Positions 61,484 through 64,000 of a DNA stretch of 64,000 nt are shown here, piece after piece (the stretch's first letter is position 1; every line of letters starts with the position of its first letter). A program made the position numbers and the translations under genes. The notes beneath the pieces were generated by a model. The model was not told the DNA's origin. It worked only from the letters and a program-made list of their open reading frames with translations, and ran no database searches. The stretch spans positions 1 to 64,000 of the forward strand of contig NZ_LR594674.1 of NCBI RefSeq assembly GCF_901827185.1, in the 5' to 3' direction. Origin of the DNA: Variovorax sp. PBL-E5 (GTDB taxonomy: Bacteria > Pseudomonadota > Gammaproteobacteria > Burkholderiales > Burkholderiaceae_C).

Positions 61484-62257
61484 TTACCAAGTGCGCGCAG
61501 GGCTAGCGCGGTACTCGCCCTTGCGCAAGTTTTCGGCAGCAGCGGCCTCTTGCGCCTCTTTGTCTGCAATCACCTGGTTGCGCGTGGCGACCGCGTTCTG
61601 TTGCGCGATCAACAGGCCGCGAATCTGCAGGAGCTGGTTTGCCTGGTTGCTGGCGAGCTGGTTTGCAAAGCCGATGGCCTGCATCTGGCCGGTGGCTCCC
61701 TGCGCGGAAGATTGCAGGCGTTGCAATTGGCGCGCATCGGATTCCATTGCGTCCTGCTGCTTGTCCAAGCCTTTGAACAGCGCATCGTTGGCCTTCTTCT
61801 GAGCTTCCGAATTCAGCTTGTTGGAAGCCTGTTTCATGGCGTCGAATTCAGCCTTCGTGCAACCGATGTTGAAGCATGGGGACGAGCGGTAATAGGACAC
61901 GTCCTGGAACTTCGACAGGTAGCCGTCGAGGCTGCCCGCCTGGTTCTTGTAGTAGTTCAACGTGTCGATGGCCCCGCGAAGCTGGTTCATCGTGGACGTG
62001 GCCTGATCCCAGATATACGCGGCCGGTGCGACCGTGTTCTGGATCATGTTTTCGTACTGCTGGAGCTGGGTGCGGTACTGCTCAATTTGCTTGAGCGTCT
62101 GCGCAACGTTCTCCACTGCCGACATGACGGTTTGCGTCAGGTTCGCACCGTCGATAACCGGGATGCCGGCCTGCGCCGGGGTCATCACGCCAGGGGCAGT
62201 AAGTGCAAAAACCAAAGCGACTTTAGCCGCTAAAACTTTCTTAGTGAGCATCTTCAT
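61484..62257 (-). CDS. trbJ: TrbJ, VirB5-type pilus-tip protein
   Basis: 257-residue secreted protein with signal peptide (KVALVFALTAPGVMTPAQA). The mature part is mostly coiled coil (AQTLKQIEQYRTQLQQYENM; NKLNSEAQKKANDALFKGLD), as expected of VirB5/TrbJ. A KorB operator lies in its first codons. It ends GEYRASPARTW. Confidence 0.94.
   Translation of the reverse strand: MKMLTKKVLAAKVALVFALTAPGVMTPAQAGIPVIDGANLTQTVMSAVENVAQTLKQIEQYRTQLQQYENMIQNTVAPAAYIWDQATSTMNQLRGAIDTLNYYKNQAGSLDGYLSKFQDVSYYRSSPCFNIGCTKAEFDAMKQASNKLNSEAQKKANDALFKGLDKQQDAMESDARQLQRLQSSAQGATGQMQAIGFANQLASNQANQLLQIRGLLIAQQNAVATRNQVIADKEAQEAAAAENLRKGEYRASPARTW
62222..62234. promoter_or_regulatory. KorB operator within the start of trbJ
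   Basis: TTTAGCCGCTAAA (top strand) inside codons for VLAAK near the N-terminus of TrbJ. Confidence 0.88.
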
Positions 62258-62275
62258 TTCGCTTTCTCCTTTGGG

Positions 62276-63670
62276 TTAGTAGTCGAACGCCTGGTACGGC
62301 TTGGAAAACGTCATGTCCTTGGTGACGATGACGTTAAAACGGTAGCCCGGACGAATTTCGAGGGTCGGGGCAATGTTCATGTTTTTGGAAATCAACTGAG
62401 CGGTGACAAGGCCGAGCTGCTGGCCCAACGCTTCGCTAAGTGCGCCGCTGGCCGTCTGCCGATTGCCGTTGTTCTGCTGGTCCTGGTTCTGGCTCATGGT
62501 GATACCCGCCGTCACGCCAGACATGAGGAATGCCGATGCGAACAGCCGGAAATAGTGGTTGTTCACCTGGTCATTGAAGCCCGCATAACCGGCGCTGTCC
62601 GCACCAGGCATCGAACCAATATCCATTGCCTTGCCGTCCGGGAAGACGATGCGTTGCCAGGCAATCAGCACGCGGGATTGGCCGTATGCCACATCACTGG
62701 AGTACCGACCCACAAGGCGCGAGCCTTGAGGAATCAGCTTCCATTTGCCGGTGGGCGTGTCGAACACGTCCTGGCTCACCTGGGCCATGATCTGACCGGG
62801 CAAATCGGAGTTGATGCCTGAAATCAGCGTGGCGGGCACGACGAAACCGGCGCGCAGCTCATACGGCGAGCGTGGCGCTTCGGGCTTGGAATCGAGCTTC
62901 CAGCGGTCTTCCTGCCCGGAGTTGGCGAACTGCGAATAGTCCTTGCTCCCCGGCGAGCTGGAGCCGGCCGTTTGCAGGAGCCTAGGAGCCGCCGAAACGC
63001 CTCCCCCGGACATACCCCCTACCCCACCGGCTTGAAGCTGCTGCATGCGCGCTCTGTAGGCCGCCGTGGGGTCGTCGCGGGTCTGCGCGTCGATTTGCTG
63101 GCGCACGGCCGCCAGTCGGGCTAACGCTTCCTCGCGGGTGGCCGGCGCTGCGCCATCCGTCAGGCCGCCAGGCGTCGATCCCGAGCTGCGCGGAGCGATG
63201 CCCCGCACGCCCGTCTTTGCCTTGATGGCCTCTTCGAGCTGCTGCATCTTCGCCATGCGGACGCGCTGCATTTCGTCGTTGTTGACACGGTCATCCAGGC
63301 TTGCGCTGGTCGGTGGCGTCGGCGGCGCGTCCAGGTTGTCCGGGCGGGCAACGTCGATGGCCTGGCCTTGCGGCTGCGAGAGGTCGGGCACCGTGGGCGG
63401 TGCTGGCCGCTCGGCCTGAATGATCCCGTCCTTCTGGTTGCCGGCAATCTCGTTGGCGAACATGCTGGTGTTGCCAGCCTTTTCGTCCTTCGCACCGGCC
63501 GGCCGGTTCTGCTGGGCTGCGCGATCCGCAGCCACCAACACCATGACCAGCAGGAACACGCCCATCAGGCCGCCGATGATGTAGACCGGCAGATTGTTGA
63601 CGCGGCGAACGCCGGTCTTCTTTGTCACTTCCCCAGGGGAAGCGTCAGGCGACATTTGGTCTTCGCTCAT
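62276..63670 (-). CDS. trbI: TrbI, VirB10-type channel scaffold
   Basis: 464-residue protein spanning from inner to outer membrane. A cytoplasmic N-terminus is followed by one membrane helix (LPVYIIGGLMGVFLLVMVLV), a Pro/Gln-rich periplasmic linker and the VirB10 beta domain (VPATLISGINSDLPGQIMAQ; VYDT-like QDVFDTPTGKWKLIPQGSRL; VGRYSSDVAYGQSRVLIAWQ). The start at 63670 is preferred over 63694, which falls in trbH. Confidence 0.95.
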   Translation of the reverse strand: MSEDQMSPDASPGEVTKKTGVRRVNNLPVYIIGGLMGVFLLVMVLVAADRAAQQNRPAGAKDEKAGNTSMFANEIAGNQKDGIIQAERPAPPTVPDLSQPQGQAIDVARPDNLDAPPTPPTSASLDDRVNNDEMQRVRMAKMQQLEEAIKAKTGVRGIAPRSSGSTPGGLTDGAAPATREEALARLAAVRQQIDAQTRDDPTAAYRARMQQLQAGGVGGMSGGGVSAAPRLLQTAGSSSPGSKDYSQFANSGQEDRWKLDSKPEAPRSPYELRAGFVVPATLISGINSDLPGQIMAQVSQDVFDTPTGKWKLIPQGSRLVGRYSSDVAYGQSRVLIAWQRIVFPDGKAMDIGSMPGADSAGYAGFNDQVNNHYFRLFASAFLMSGVTAGITMSQNQDQQNNGNRQTASGALSEALGQQLGLVTAQLISKNMNIAPTLEIRPGYRFNVIVTKDMTFSKPYQAFDY

Positions 63671-63675
63671 GTGCG

Positions 63676-64000
63676 TTACTCCTTCCGAACCCACGCGCCG
63701 GCCGGGTACAGAGTGCCGTTCTGTGCAGCCGAGTAAGCGCGGGTCAATGACTGGTTGCCCACCAGCAGGGTCACGCGGTACAGGTTCGATTCAGCTTGAT
63801 CGAGGATGTACCGCAGCGGTTTGCCAGCGGTCGCCGTGGCGTCCGTGGCCGCCGATGCGGCCGAGGCCGGCGCGGCTGGTTTGAACTCCAAGAGGGCGTA
63901 GCCCTTGGCGCGCAGCGACTCGACCAGCGAAGAGCCGAAGGCATCCGGCGTGGCGTGCTGCAGATCGAACCGCGTGCTTGCGGGCGGGTACACGGCAACG
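63676..64000 (-). CDS. trbH: TrbH, outer-membrane-associated protein (5' end outside window)
   Basis: C-terminal ~108 residues of TrbH, ending GTLYPAGAWVRKE, with the segment ESNLYRVTLLVGNQSLTRAY typical of this VirB7-like lipoprotein/core component. The open frame runs to the last base of the window, so the start and lipobox are outside. The next genes in an IncP plasmid would be trbG to trbA and ssb. Confidence 0.88.
   Translation of the reverse strand, partial: VAVYPPASTRFDLQHATPDAFGSSLVESLRAKGYALLEFKPAAPASAASAATDATATAGKPLRYILDQAESNLYRVTLLVGNQSLTRAYSAAQNGTLYPAGAWVRKE

Overview
The window is most of a circular IncP-1 (beta-like) broad-host-range conjugative plasmid, opened at the start of trfA. 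The evidence is the set and order of backbone genes (trfA, iteron oriV, klcA-klcB-korC, kleA-kleE-kleF, korA-incC-korB, kfrA, traM-L-K / oriT / traJ-I-G-F-E-D-C, parA, trbP to trbH) and the recurring KorA, KorB and KorC operators. Having only kleA, kleE and kleF, a long klcB and a very long TraC fits the beta branch better than RK2. IS1071 copies, a 3-gene-poor catabolic island and high GC point to a soil or wastewater betaproteobacterial host (Comamonas, Delftia or Variovorax type), but no chromosomal gene is present to prove this.

Layout. 1-965: trfA and two trfA-proximal iterons. 1326-3473: a restriction-modification pair, a NotI-family endonuclease and a D12-class adenine methylase. 3476-27963: a 24.5-kb mobile block bounded by IS1071 copies and by the 5-bp repeat TAGTT. 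It holds an IS1071 composite (3476-16244) whose two 4674-bp arms are an inverted repeat and whose core carries a LuxR-type regulator and an amidase-signature hydrolase. It then holds an IS21-type remnant, a class 3-like integron remnant with an SMR (qac-type) cassette, a Tn21-type tnpR/tnpA module with an amber codon in tnpA, a gene fragment, and a third IS1071 split by a complete IS21-family element. 28092-28870: the main oriV. 28886-38339: the stable-inheritance/control region, with a VbhA-Fic pair and kfrB/kfrC-like genes. 38410-52186: Tra1 transfer region around oriT. 52501-55981: parA, a base-composition outlier encoding an SMC/RloC-like ATPase, a Fic-antitoxin remnant and a second, truncated parA. 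55938-64000: two accessory reading frames, an OmpA-like gene and the trb mating-pair genes down to trbH, which runs off the window.

How it works together. TrfA fires oriV; KorA, KorB, KorC and IncC repress and partition; Tra1 (relaxase TraI, coupling protein TraG, primase TraC, topoisomerase TraE) and Trb (type IV secretion channel) transfer the plasmid. KlcA and the ArdC-like part of TraC counter host restriction, while the resident R-M pair, Fic pair and RloC-like ATPase are candidate selfish, addiction or defence functions. The probable payload is the regulator-amidase pair, a likely xenobiotic amide/anilide hydrolase unit. The best candidates for something new are the ATPase locus between two parA copies and the NotI-type R-M locus with paired palindromic operators.
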